A stretch of 18,139 bases of DNA from Bacillota bacterium (GCA_022706625.1 JAKJCD010000023.1:1-18139); one strand, 5' to 3'. Shown: positions 1 to 6,662, counted from the stretch's first letter. Made by a program: numbers and translations. Notes: generated by a model not told the origin, from the sequence alone.

Positions 1-631
1 CGCCGTATATCATAAACGGTACCATTGCAACGGCAATAATCGCATAAAAGATGTAAGGTATAAGTTTTGTAAAGCCTACAACCAGTGTTTGGTCACCGGT
101 GACTCCCACTGCCTGCATAAGGCCGAATATGAATACAGCCCATGTAGAGAAAGGGTTCAAAACGCATATAGGCGCTCCTGTTGTATTGATCGTTATTGCC
201 AGCATTTCTCTGAGCACCTTATACTGGTCCGTGATCCCTCTCATTGCTGAACCAATGGTTAAGTTGTTCAAATAATCATCGATAAATATCAGGATCCCCA
301 GAATGTATGTAGCAACAAGGCTGCTTTTATCGGATTTTATGTATTTCGTGGCAACGGCCCCGAATCCGAAAGTACCTCCGGATTCCTCAAGGAGCTTGAT
401 CAAACCGCCGAACAGTAACAGCATGAGCAAAATCCAGGAATATGTTTCATCTGCAAGCATGACATAAATCAAATCAATGAACGACCATAAAATACCTGAT
501 AATCCTTCACCGATGAACAATGCAATCGCAATAGAAACTAAAATGCATTCAAAGATCCTTCTTGTCCATAATACAGAAACCAGTAAAACAACAATAGGTA
601 TACATGAAATCAGTCCGTATCCTCCATCCAA
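1..631 (-). CDS. NhaC-family Na+/H+ antiporter-like transporter, C-terminus cut by the window edge
   Basis: Reading the minus strand from a TTG codon at 631 gives 210 uninterrupted codons running off the left edge. An SD of GGAGGG lies 8 nt upstream of the TTG. The product is strongly hydrophobic, with segments near residues 7-22, 28-42, 66-80, 106-118, 162-175 and 190-209. It has the motif IDDYLNNLTIGSAMRG (117-132) followed by TGAPICVLNPFSTW (151-164), which I recognise from the NhaC/COG1757 family of inner-membrane cation antiporters. Relatives are longer than 400 residues, so roughly half is present. It starts 43 nt after the ureohydrolase on the same strand with no terminator between, so the two are probably one operon. 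The transported solute is inferred: Na+/H+ exchange is the family default, but an exchanger for a guanidino compound or its amine product is possible given the neighbour. Where I remember relatives having Asp before the T-A-A-P stretch, this protein has Asn149. Confidence 0.85.
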   Translation of the reverse strand, partial: MDGGYGLISCIPIVVLLVSVLWTRRIFECILVSIAIALFIGEGLSGILWSFIDLIYVMLADETYSWILLMLLLFGGLIKLLEESGGTFGFGAVATKYIKSDKSSLVATYILGILIFIDDYLNNLTIGSAMRGITDQYKVLREMLAITINTTGAPICVLNPFSTWAVFIFGLMQAVGVTGDQTLVVGFTKLIPYIFYAIIAVAMVPFMIYG

Positions 632-674
632 TGATCTATCCCTCCTTTACAGCATTTTCTCAACTATATATCAA

Positions 675-1568
675 TCATTTTTGTAAATTGATTTGACCGA
701 ATACCTCATAAATGATTTTAAGCGCCGCCCATGAAGTGATATTGTTTTCCGAGTCCAGCGGCGGGGATACTTCCACGAGATCCATTGCTGTTATCGGAAG
801 TTCAGCTATCATGAATTTAACGGTTTCAAGCAGCTCCCTGCTGGTCAGACCGCCGGCTTCGGGTGTCCCGGTACCCGGGGCGCATGAAGGATCGAGGACA
901 TCGATATCCAGAGTAAAATAAACAGCATCATAAGAAGAATACTTCTCTTTTAGTTTTTCCCAAACATATCTATAACCGTTTTTATGGATATCGTAAGCTT
1001 TAATGAGCAATACCTCGGGATGAGTGTTTAAATACTCGATCTCTTCTGTTTCCCAAGAACGGATTCCGACAAGAGAAAGGTCTCCCGGAGAAATCACATC
1101 ATCGACGGTCCTTTTTTCCGTACAGGCATGAGACCATTTGTGCCCGTCATATTCATCACAGATGTCCGAATGGGAATCAAAATGGATTACACCGATTTTA
1201 CGTCCTTTATTATAGCGCCCAAAGGCTCGATGGAGCGGAATGGTAACTGAATGATCACCTCCTAAAAAAAGGCAGAATGCTTTGCTCTGCATAAGCTTGA
1301 GCGCTTCATCCTCAACGGTTGCATAATAGCGGGGCCAGTCCAGATCTATGGCGACATCCCCGGAGTCATAGACCTTCAATCCGTCAAAGATAAGGCCTTC
1401 TTCAGTTGTTGGGGGTAGGTAGCGGGAGAGGTTTCTGATCATCTCCGGCGCCAGTGCGGTCCCTTTTCCGCAGCTGACTGCTCCGTCGAAGGGAACACCC
1501 ATAACGCACACGTCAGCCCCTTCGCATACTTGGGTGTTAATCTCACCCCATGGCTTTAAATCGATCAT
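675..1568 (-). CDS. speB: Agmatinase-family ureohydrolase (guanidino-compound hydrolase)
   Basis: The 297-residue length is normal for the arginase/agmatinase superfamily, whose members hydrolyse a guanidino group to urea plus an amine using a binuclear metal centre in the cytoplasm. The metal ligands are visible: GGDHS (His106), HFDSHSD (Asp131, His133, Asp135) and LDIDVLDP (Asp221, Asp223), followed by APGTGTPEAGG (230-240). A good SD (AAAGGAG) lies about 9 nt upstream of the ATG. If the substrate is agmatine the product is putrescine, but the substrate is not proven. The metal motif reads DSHSD where DAHSD or DAHTD is more usual. The stretch expected to carry the substrate-contacting loop reads GHKWSHACTEKR (142-153). 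Related enzymes acting on guanidinobutyrate, guanidinopropionate or guanidine share the same core. It is divergent from a LuxR-type regulator and cotranscribed with an NhaC-like transporter. Confidence 0.88.
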   Translation of the reverse strand: MIDLKPWGEINTQVCEGADVCVMGVPFDGAVSCGKGTALAPEMIRNLSRYLPPTTEEGLIFDGLKVYDSGDVAIDLDWPRYYATVEDEALKLMQSKAFCLFLGGDHSVTIPLHRAFGRYNKGRKIGVIHFDSHSDICDEYDGHKWSHACTEKRTVDDVISPGDLSLVGIRSWETEEIEYLNTHPEVLLIKAYDIHKNGYRYVWEKLKEKYSSYDAVYFTLDIDVLDPSCAPGTGTPEAGGLTSRELLETVKFMIAELPITAMDLVEVSPPLDSENNITSWAALKIIYEVFGQINLQK

Positions 1569-1591
1569 GCTATCAGTCTCCTTTCTTCTGT

Positions 1592-1613
1592 ATCTTTAGA
1601 ATATTCTAAAGAT
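1592..1613. promoter_or_regulatory. Perfect 22-bp palindrome in the speB upstream region
   Basis: The half-site ATCTTTAGAAT is followed at once by its exact reverse complement, with no mismatch and no spacer. It ends 24 nt before the speB ATG. It could be a dimeric regulator operator, most simply for the adjacent LuxR-type protein. If it lies inside the transcript it could also form a 9-bp hairpin with a 4-nt loop near the ribosome-binding site. Perfect symmetry over two helical turns favours a protein-binding site. Confidence 0.6.
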
Positions 1614-1650
1614 TATTAATAAAAACCTAAGGCAGTAGTATATAATAAAT

Positions 1651-1680
1651 ATTTTTATACTTATAAAGTAGTATAAAAAT
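1651..1680. repeat. 11-bp inverted repeat upstream of the luxR -10 box
   Basis: ATTTTTATACT (1651-1661) is matched by its exact reverse complement AGTATAAAAAT (1670-1680) across an 8-nt spacer. It covers the place where a -35 element for the TATAAT at 1695 would sit. The right arm overlaps one of the two AGTAGTATA direct repeats. The base composition is very AT-rich, so some symmetry is expected by chance, but 11 of 11 is notable. Confidence 0.45.
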
Positions 1681-1694
1681 AAAATAAAGTGTTA

Positions 1695-1700
1695 TATAAT
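1695..1700 (+). promoter_or_regulatory. Candidate -10 box (TATAAT) for the LuxR-type gene
   Basis: An exact TATAAT lies 82 nt upstream of the start codon. The hexamer 17 nt further upstream (TATAAA, 1672-1677) is a poor -35 match. The upstream repeats overlap that position, so the promoter may depend on a bound regulator. Confidence 0.4.
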
Positions 1701-1782
1701 GTGCATTGAAAGCCGTGATGTCTATGCTTAATAAAACCCCGGAGGGGAAACAGGGATCAAACGATAGAGGAGGAACAAACAG

Positions 1783-2577
1783 ATGCTCGACCAAAAGCAA
1801 TGGGAAAAAATAAATGATATAATAGCCTCGATCCATGCAACTAAGAATACCACTGCCATGAGGACAGCCTTTCTTCAAAAGCTTATGGGTGTGGTGAGTT
1901 TTGATTTTTCGGATTTTAATATAGGCATGATGCAAAATACTGCCGATCCTTGTTTAGTGGATCCGGTTGTGGTCAGCAAATTTGATAAAAAATTCGAAGA
2001 AGACTTTATTTATCAGTATGAAAGTATCTTTGCCCCTATGGACTATGTAAAATGGCTTTTTTTGAGCAGTGAGTCATTGGTATACAGGGAATCGGATCTT
2101 GTCAATGATGAAGTTAGAAAGAAAAGTCCTTTCTATCTGCAATATTTAAAAATCTTCGATCTGGTCAACATAGCCGGGATAGTAATATCCAGCGGCGGGC
2201 AATTCGTTGGGGCGGTCACGCTGTATAAAAGAGAAAAAAACGGGGATTTTTCCGATGTGGATATGTATGTTTTAAAACAGCTGCTTCCTCATCTACAAAA
2301 CATATTTGACACAGAGGAGGAAGTGCTGAGGAAGAATGTAAAAAGCCAATCGTATTTGCTTAAGAATCAATACCGATTAACTAACAGAGAAATAGAAATA
2401 ATCGGATATATATATAAAGGCTTCAGAAACGATGATATCGCCGAATCTCTGGGCATAGCCTCGAACACGGTAAAAAAACATATTTATAACATGTATGATA
2501 AGCTTGAGGTCAAAAGTCGCATCCAGTTGGTGAATTTCATTTATGAAAACCGGCTGCAGGATCTTTGGAAGATATAA
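1783..2577 (+). CDS. LuxR-type helix-turn-helix transcriptional regulator
   Basis: This 264-residue protein has a C-terminal LuxR/GerE-type HTH: YRLTNREIEIIGYIYKGF (197-214) begins it, and ASNTVKKHIYNMYDKL (226-241) is the likely recognition helix. The N-terminal 185 residues look like a sensory domain of GAF-like or autoinducer-binding-like shape: an amphipathic helix, then a beta-rich core around 130-150 (IAGIVISSGGQFVGAVTLY). No receiver phospho-acceptor pattern is seen, so it is probably not a two-component response regulator and may bind a small ligand. The SD GAGGAGG lies about 10 nt before the ATG. It is divergent from speB across a region rich in symmetric sites, so control of speB and the transporter, and autoregulation, is the natural inference. 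No strong terminator follows, so some read-through into prmA is possible. Confidence 0.85.
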   Translation: MLDQKQWEKINDIIASIHATKNTTAMRTAFLQKLMGVVSFDFSDFNIGMMQNTADPCLVDPVVVSKFDKKFEEDFIYQYESIFAPMDYVKWLFLSSESLVYRESDLVNDEVRKKSPFYLQYLKIFDLVNIAGIVISSGGQFVGAVTLYKREKNGDFSDVDMYVLKQLLPHLQNIFDTEEEVLRKNVKSQSYLLKNQYRLTNREIEIIGYIYKGFRNDDIAESLGIASNTVKKHIYNMYDKLEVKSRIQLVNFIYENRLQDLWKI

Positions 2578-2661
2578 TCGGACTGCCGCTTTCGTTTTTT
2601 ATGTTTATATGCTATCATTGGCAACGGTAAGCTTAAGCAAGGGAAAGTGAGATAAATTACA

Positions 2662-3603
2662 ATGGACTACACAAGGGTCAAGGTCTGTGCCGACGTAAAG
2701 GATCTGGAATCTATAGCTGTTATGCTGCTGGATAAGGGTATAAGCGGTGTCGAGCTGCAGGAACCCGGGGTCTATGCCGACTTTTTAAACAAACGCAGCA
2801 GCTATGATTGGGATTATATTGATCCGTCAGTAGAAAATTTAAGCGGGATATCTCCCAGTATAACTTTTTATCTTGAAGACAGTCTGCAGGGTATTGGGCT
2901 GCTGGAAGATGTATTGGAGGATATCCGTGTTTTTCATATTGACAAGATAGAAATCGCAGGAGTATCCGATGAGGACTGGAAAGACAAATGGAAACAATAC
3001 TTCAAGCCCACACGGATAACAGACAGGTTTGTAGTGAAACCAAGCTGGGAGCCATATGAAAAAAAACCTGATGAGTTAGTTATCGAGATAGACCCGGGAA
3101 TGGCCTTCGGTACCGGCGCCCACTCCACCACGAAGTTATGCATAAGGTTGTTGGAGAAATACTTAAACAATGAACGGCAGACAGTTTTAGACATGGGCTG
3201 TGGCTCGGGGGTATTGGCGATCGCTTCGGCGCTTCTTGGAGCAAAAAAAGTTCTGGGTGTGGAAATCGATCCCGTTGCGGTTGAAATCGCAAAAAAGAAC
3301 ATTGCGGCAAATAACCTTTTGGGTAATGTTGATATAATACAAGGTGATTTGACAAAAGGCATCGAATACAAAGCAGATGTTCTGGCTGCCAATCTCACAG
3401 CAGACCTGATAATATCCCTCCTGAAAGACGCATCAGAGCATTTAAACAAAAATGGGATATTCATTGTCTCCGGCATCCTGCAGGAAAAAGAGGACGAGGT
3501 TGTATCAGCATTCATCGACGCGAAATATCATATCCTCGATATGCTAAAAGAGGAGGAATGGTGCGCCATGGCTGCTGCGCTGAACCGGGAGGAAAGAAAA
3601 TGA
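2662..3603 (+). CDS. prmA: Ribosomal protein L11 methyltransferase
   Basis: A 313-residue SAM-dependent methyltransferase that by family methylates ribosomal protein L11. The N-terminal L11-recognition domain spans about residues 1-110. The PrmA signature DPGMAFGTGAHSTT (144-157) follows, then the SAM-binding motif VLDMGCGSGVLAIA (175-188), an acidic ribose-contact residue in VLGVEIDP, and a NIL-like motif in LAANLTADLI. The length is normal. The SD is weak (AAGTGAG about 14 nt upstream), so initiation may be modest. It is the first gene of a plus-strand cluster and shares an ATGA stop/start overlap with rsmE. In many Firmicutes prmA follows dnaJ; here the LuxR-type gene lies upstream instead. 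Confidence 0.95.
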   Translation: MDYTRVKVCADVKDLESIAVMLLDKGISGVELQEPGVYADFLNKRSSYDWDYIDPSVENLSGISPSITFYLEDSLQGIGLLEDVLEDIRVFHIDKIEIAGVSDEDWKDKWKQYFKPTRITDRFVVKPSWEPYEKKPDELVIEIDPGMAFGTGAHSTTKLCIRLLEKYLNNERQTVLDMGCGSGVLAIASALLGAKKVLGVEIDPVAVEIAKKNIAANNLLGNVDIIQGDLTKGIEYKADVLAANLTADLIISLLKDASEHLNKNGIFIVSGILQEKEDEVVSAFIDAKYHILDMLKEEEWCAMAAALNREERK

Positions 3604-4337
3604 ATCGTTTCTTTGTAGACCAGACTGCGGTTAAAGACTGCCATATAGAAATCACGGACAAAGATGACATCAAGCATATTTTAAATGTGCTCAGGCTGGG
3701 CAGAGGCGATAAACTGGAGATTTCAGATTCAAAAGAGTTTGAATATGAAACGGAGATTGTAAAATCAGGCTCGGCAGCGGTCACATTAAGGATACTCGAT
3801 AAACAAAGATTTGCCGGGGAACCGCAAACAGAGGTCACATTGTATCAGGGGATCCCCAAGCATAGTAAGATGGAAGACATAATTCAAAAATCCGTAGAGC
3901 TTGGCGTATATTCCGTTGTCCCGGTTTTTACCGCAAGAACCGTAGTGGAGGAAAAGCAAGGGTTTTCAAAGAAAACAGAACGGTGGAAAAGGATTTCCGC
4001 AGAGGCGGTAAAGCAATGCAAGAGGGGAATAAAACCGGAAATACAAAAAAGCATTTACTTTTCGGAAATGCTTGGCAACCTTAAGAAGTATGAATTGGTT
4101 TTGTTTCCCTATGAGGATGAAAAAGACAGATCCATCAAAGATATATTGCGTGGTTTGGAAGTATCCAAAAGAAAAATTGCCGTGATTATCGGACCTGAAG
4201 GCGGATTCTCGGAAGAAGAAGCCCGTGCGGTTATCGCTGCCGGCGGGGTATCCGTAACCTTAGGCAAAACCATACTGCGCACCGAAACCGCCGGCCCTGC
4301 CGCCCTTGCCATGATAATGTATGAGCTGGAATTGTGA
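3600..4337 (+). CDS. rsmE: 16S rRNA m3U1498 methyltransferase
   Basis: A 245-residue SPOUT-class methyltransferase that by family methylates N3 of U1498 in 16S rRNA of the 30S subunit. Visible signatures are KHSKMEDIIQKSVELGV near residue 87, RWKRISAEAVKQCKR near residue 127, IIGPEGGFSEEEA near residue 200, and the C-terminal LGKTILRTETAGPAAL that forms the knotted SAM site. The start is the ATG at 3600, which overlaps the prmA stop (ATGA) and has an SD GGGAGGAAAG inside prmA. An upstream in-frame ATG at 3558 would add 14 residues unlike the family N-terminus and was not used. The overlap implies translational coupling with prmA. Confidence 0.95.
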   Translation: MNRFFVDQTAVKDCHIEITDKDDIKHILNVLRLGRGDKLEISDSKEFEYETEIVKSGSAAVTLRILDKQRFAGEPQTEVTLYQGIPKHSKMEDIIQKSVELGVYSVVPVFTARTVVEEKQGFSKKTERWKRISAEAVKQCKRGIKPEIQKSIYFSEMLGNLKKYELVLFPYEDEKDRSIKDILRGLEVSKRKIAVIIGPEGGFSEEEARAVIAAGGVSVTLGKTILRTETAGPAALAMIMYELEL

Positions 4338-4346
4338 GAAAAAGAA

Positions 4347-5726
4347 ATGAGAATTGCTTTTTATACCCTTGGATGCAAAGTAAATCAATACGAAACACAG
4401 GCTTTAAAAGAAGAGTTTATGCGTCACGGTTTTGATATTTCCGATTCAGACGAAGAAGCTGACATATATGTGGTGAATACCTGTACAGTTACCGGTCTGG
4501 CGGATCGCAAATCCCGTCAGTATATTCGAAGAGTGAAAAAGCTGAACCCCGAAAGCATCGTGGCCGCCATCGGCTGCTATGCCCAAATAAACCCGGAAGC
4601 AGCAGCAGCGATAACAGGTGTGGATCTGGTTGTGGGAAACAATGAAAAGACGGTGCTGCCTGAATACATTGAGGATCTGCTGAAAGAAAAGCAAAGAGGA
4701 GGCGTCAAAGAGGTATGCATCCGCATCCTGAAAACAGAAGAACTGACGGAGTATAAAGAATGCGGCAGCATAACCTCCATGGAATCCCGCACAAGAGCAT
4801 ATATAAAAATCCAGGACGGATGCGATCAGTTTTGTTCTTATTGCATTATTCCCTATGCCAGAGGACCGACCCGCAGCAGAGCGCCATCAGAGATCTTAAA
4901 GGAAGCTGAGAGCCTGTTGGGGAAAGGTTTTAAAGAGCTTGTGCTCACAGGGATCAATACGGCACTCTATGGAATGGAACGCGATTTCTGCGGGGGAAAA
5001 GAAAGGCATGAGTATATCAGGGATGTTCCGGGGATCGAAATGATTGTCAGGATGCTGAACGAGCTCCCCGGGGACTTCCGCATACGTCTGGGCTCCTTAG
5101 AGCCTACAGTGGTCAATGCTATGCTCGTGAAAAGGCTGCTTAAATACGATAAGCTTTGTCATCATATGCACCTTTCCCTCCAGAGCGGAAGCGATAAAAT
5201 ACTAAAAGCGATGAACCGTCACTATGACAGGCACGACTATCTGGAAATTGTGAAAGTACTGTGGGATGAGGATGAACATTACGGGATCACGACGGATGTT
5301 ATCGCAGGCTTCCCCGGCGAAACGGAAAAGGATTTCAAAGAAAGCATAGACTTGATCAAACAGGTGGGATTCCTGAAGACCCACGTATTTCCATATTCGG
5401 ATAGGCAGGGCACAAAGGCTCGGGATATGAAGGATAAGGTGAATCCTAAAATAAAGAAAATCAGGAGCGCAGAATTGACAGCGATTTCTGAAGCTTCGGC
5501 TTTAAACTTTTTGAAAAGCACCATCGGGATTAAAAGAATGGTGCTGTTTGAGGAATATGACAAGGATACCGGAACGGCCAGCGGGTTTTCGGATAATTAT
5601 ATCAAAGTCTATTGTCAGGTAACAGATGAAGAGCAAGGGCTAAAGATACTTAATACTTTAGAAAAGGTTGAATTTACGGACACATTTCGGGACGGCATAA
5701 AAGGTAGACTGATAAATCTCCGGTAA
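4347..5726 (+). CDS. mtaB: tRNA ct6A/t6A37 methylthiotransferase
   Basis: A 459-residue radical-SAM methylthiotransferase that by family adds a 2-methylthio group to threonylcarbamoyladenosine 37 of tRNAs. The N-terminal MTTase domain has FYTLGCKVNQYE with cluster cysteines Cys10, Cys46 and Cys77. The radical-SAM cluster motif CxxxCxxC is Cys159, Cys163 and Cys166 in GCDQFCSYCIIPYARG. A shortened TRAM-like C-terminal region (about 395-455) follows. About 17 extra residues sit after TGINTALYG (roughly 210-228, rich in charged residues) compared with the Bacillus sequence as I remember it, making this slightly long. It starts 9 nt after rsmE with a weak purine-rich SD, so it is probably coupled to it. 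Confidence 0.93.
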   Translation: MRIAFYTLGCKVNQYETQALKEEFMRHGFDISDSDEEADIYVVNTCTVTGLADRKSRQYIRRVKKLNPESIVAAIGCYAQINPEAAAAITGVDLVVGNNEKTVLPEYIEDLLKEKQRGGVKEVCIRILKTEELTEYKECGSITSMESRTRAYIKIQDGCDQFCSYCIIPYARGPTRSRAPSEILKEAESLLGKGFKELVLTGINTALYGMERDFCGGKERHEYIRDVPGIEMIVRMLNELPGDFRIRLGSLEPTVVNAMLVKRLLKYDKLCHHMHLSLQSGSDKILKAMNRHYDRHDYLEIVKVLWDEDEHYGITTDVIAGFPGETEKDFKESIDLIKQVGFLKTHVFPYSDRQGTKARDMKDKVNPKIKKIRSAELTAISEASALNFLKSTIGIKRMVLFEEYDKDTGTASGFSDNYIKVYCQVTDEEQGLKILNTLEKVEFTDTFRDGIKGRLINLR

Positions 5727-5826
5727 TGCATTGCAGTGAGTACCTGTTCATTGTATAGTATACGATAAGGTCCAATGGCCCGGTTGATAATGCTCTGTTA
5801 AGAAAAAACGATCAGGAGTGAGATCT
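5727..5826 (+). promoter_or_regulatory. Gap between mtaB and the HIT gene
   Basis: A 100-nt gap with a small palindrome GTATA-G-TATAC (about 5753-5763) and a -10-like TATAGT in an extended TG context, but no good -35. No terminator is seen. An internal promoter here is possible but weakly supported. Confidence 0.25.
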
Positions 5827-6168
5827 ATGGAAAACTGTATTTTCTGTAAAATCGCAAATAAAGAGATCCCGTGCAGCATCGCCTATGAAGATGATGTGAT
5901 TATGGCTTTTCATGATTTACAGCCCCAGGCACCCGTACATGTGCTCATCATCCCGAAGGAGCATATCGCTTCCCTGGATGAAGTGTCCTTCGATCATGTA
6001 GAGGCAATGGGGTGGCTCATGGCAAAGGTCACAGATATCGCTGCCCAGCTGGGGCTGGAAAACGGATATCGCTTAGTGTGCAACTGCGGTGAAGACGGTA
6101 TGCAGACCGTAAAGCATCTTCATTTTCATCTTTTGGGTAAAAGGAAGATGCTGTGGCCTCCGGGCTGA
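5827..6168 (+). CDS. HIT-family purine nucleoside phosphoramidase/hydrolase
   Basis: A 113-residue histidine-triad protein of the Hint branch. The triad HLHFH (His97, His99, His101) is in KHLHFHLLG, and the C-terminus KMLWPPG is the usual Hint ending. A zinc site is suggested by Cys4, Cys7, His46 and His97. By family it hydrolyses nucleoside phosphoramidates such as AMP-lysine; the physiological substrate is unknown. I start it at the ATG at 5827, giving MENCIFCKI, because AGGAG lies 8-9 nt upstream; the in-frame GTG at 5818 overlaps that SD. A HIT gene between mtaB and rpsU is a common arrangement in Clostridia. Confidence 0.92.
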   Translation: MENCIFCKIANKEIPCSIAYEDDVIMAFHDLQPQAPVHVLIIPKEHIASLDEVSFDHVEAMGWLMAKVTDIAAQLGLENGYRLVCNCGEDGMQTVKHLHFHLLGKRKMLWPPG

Positions 6169-6193
6169 GCTCTGTCGGTTGTACAAAAAAATC

Positions 6194-6222
6194 TTGATTA
6201 TTTACTGCGCTGTGTGTATAAT
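6194..6222 (+). promoter_or_regulatory. Strong sigma-A-type promoter for rpsU
   Basis: TTGATT (6194-6199) and TATAAT (6217-6222) are separated by exactly 17 nt, the best promoter match in the window. It begins 25 nt after the HIT stop codon and gives rpsU its own transcript with a leader of about 105 nt. Confidence 0.8.
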
Positions 6223-6336
6223 AGATTCGTTGTAGGCGAAACCGTTCCATTTACTCCATTTGGACAAAGGTCAAATTTTGTTCAGGAGTAACAGTGCATC
6301 TGAAGTCCTAAATACGGAGGGAGGGAAAATGTATAG
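6223..6336 (+). promoter_or_regulatory. Leader region of rpsU with hairpin and mini-ORF
   Basis: The leader holds a 7-bp stem (GGACAAA 6262-6268 with TTTGTTC 6277-6283, 8-nt loop, one G-U pair), then AGGAG followed 5 nt later by GTG and a five-codon ORF ending in TAA (6294-6311), and finally the long SD tract GGAGGGAGGG (6316-6325). Ribosomal-protein leaders often carry feedback control, but I cannot match this one to a known leader family. Confidence 0.4.
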
Positions 6337-6516
6337 ATGGCACAGGTTGTTGTTAGGGAAGGTGAAAACCTGGAAAGCGCGCTGAAGAGATTCAAGCGGT
6401 CTTGCGCAAGAGACGGTGTAATGTCTGAACTCAGAAAAAGAGAACATTACGAGAAGCCGAGCGTCAAAAGAAAGAAAAAGTCAGAAGCTGCCCGAAAAAA
6501 GGCAAAGAAGTATTAA
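6337..6516 (+). CDS. rpsU: Small ribosomal subunit protein bS21
   Basis: A 59-residue basic protein beginning MAQVVVREGENLESALKRF. The family-defining stretch KREHYEKPSVKRKKKSEAAR (34-53) is essentially identical to other bacterial S21 proteins. It is a 30S component that by family helps mRNA base-pair with the anti-SD. It is short enough to be missed by length-based ORF calling. A second ATG 8 nt upstream (6329), in another frame, lies at the better distance from GGAGG and reads 18 codons into rpsU before stopping. The gene sits between its own promoter (6194) and terminator (6616-6646). Confidence 0.96.
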   Translation: MAQVVVREGENLESALKRFKRSCARDGVMSELRKREHYEKPSVKRKKKSEAARKKAKKY

Positions 6517-6615
6517 GAAGCAGTTGGTCAAGAAAAGATGCCCTCTCTGATTTTGAGAAAGCAAAACGAACGGATTTGATATAAACCTGCAACAGTAACT
6601 GAAACATAGCATTTA

Positions 6616-6646
6616 TAACCCGGTGTTACCGGGTTATTTTTTTTTT
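6616..6646 (+). terminator. Rho-independent terminator after rpsU
   Basis: The stem TAACCCGGT (6616-6624) pairs with ACCGGGTTA (6628-6636) over a 3-nt GTT loop and is followed by ten T residues (6637-6646). This is a textbook intrinsic terminator. It separates rpsU from the sporulation genes. Confidence 0.93.
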
Positions 6647-6654
6647 GCCCGAAT

Positions 6655-6662
6655 CATAATGT
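6655..6662 (+). promoter_or_regulatory. Possible sporulation-sigma -10-like element before yqfC
   Basis: CATAATGT resembles the sigma-E -10 consensus CATACAnT at most positions and lies between the rpsU terminator and the yqfC SD. yqfC and yqfD are sigma-E controlled in Bacillus. The leader would be short and no clear -35 is visible, so this is a weak call. Confidence 0.22.

Larger units (their letters stand above)
1569..1782. promoter_or_regulatory. Divergent AT-rich control region between speB and the LuxR-type gene
   Basis: This 214-nt region separates divergent genes. From the speB side it holds an SD (1577-1585), a perfect 22-bp palindrome (1592-1613), two direct copies of AGTAGTATA (1634-1642 and 1667-1675, 33 bp apart), an 11-bp inverted repeat (1651-1661 and 1670-1680), a TATAAT box (1695-1700), a short GC stem CCCC-GGA-GGGG (about 1737-1747), and the luxR-side SD GAGGAGG. 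On the minus strand a TATACT hexamer (1642-1637) could serve as the speB -10. No convincing -35 was found for either direction, which fits activator-dependent promoters but does not prove it. Confidence 0.6.

Noticed and set aside
477..686. Plus-strand open frame of 69 codons
   Set aside because: Lies antisense to the start of the NhaC-like gene and its SD; low-complexity product with no own SD of note.
712..921. Plus-strand open frame within speB
   Set aside because: Antisense shadow of a well-supported ureohydrolase; Ser/Val-rich product.
1627..1935. Minus-strand open frame across the luxR 5' region
   Set aside because: Overlaps the LuxR-type gene and its promoter region; product is hydrophobic low-complexity from AT-rich DNA.
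2578..2661. Possible terminator after the LuxR-type gene (CTTTCGTTTTTT)
   Set aside because: Only a 3-bp stem (CGG/CCG) precedes the T-rich run, too weak to call.
2934..3515. 193-codon minus-strand open frame inside prmA
   Set aside because: Antisense to a clear methyltransferase; no family features.
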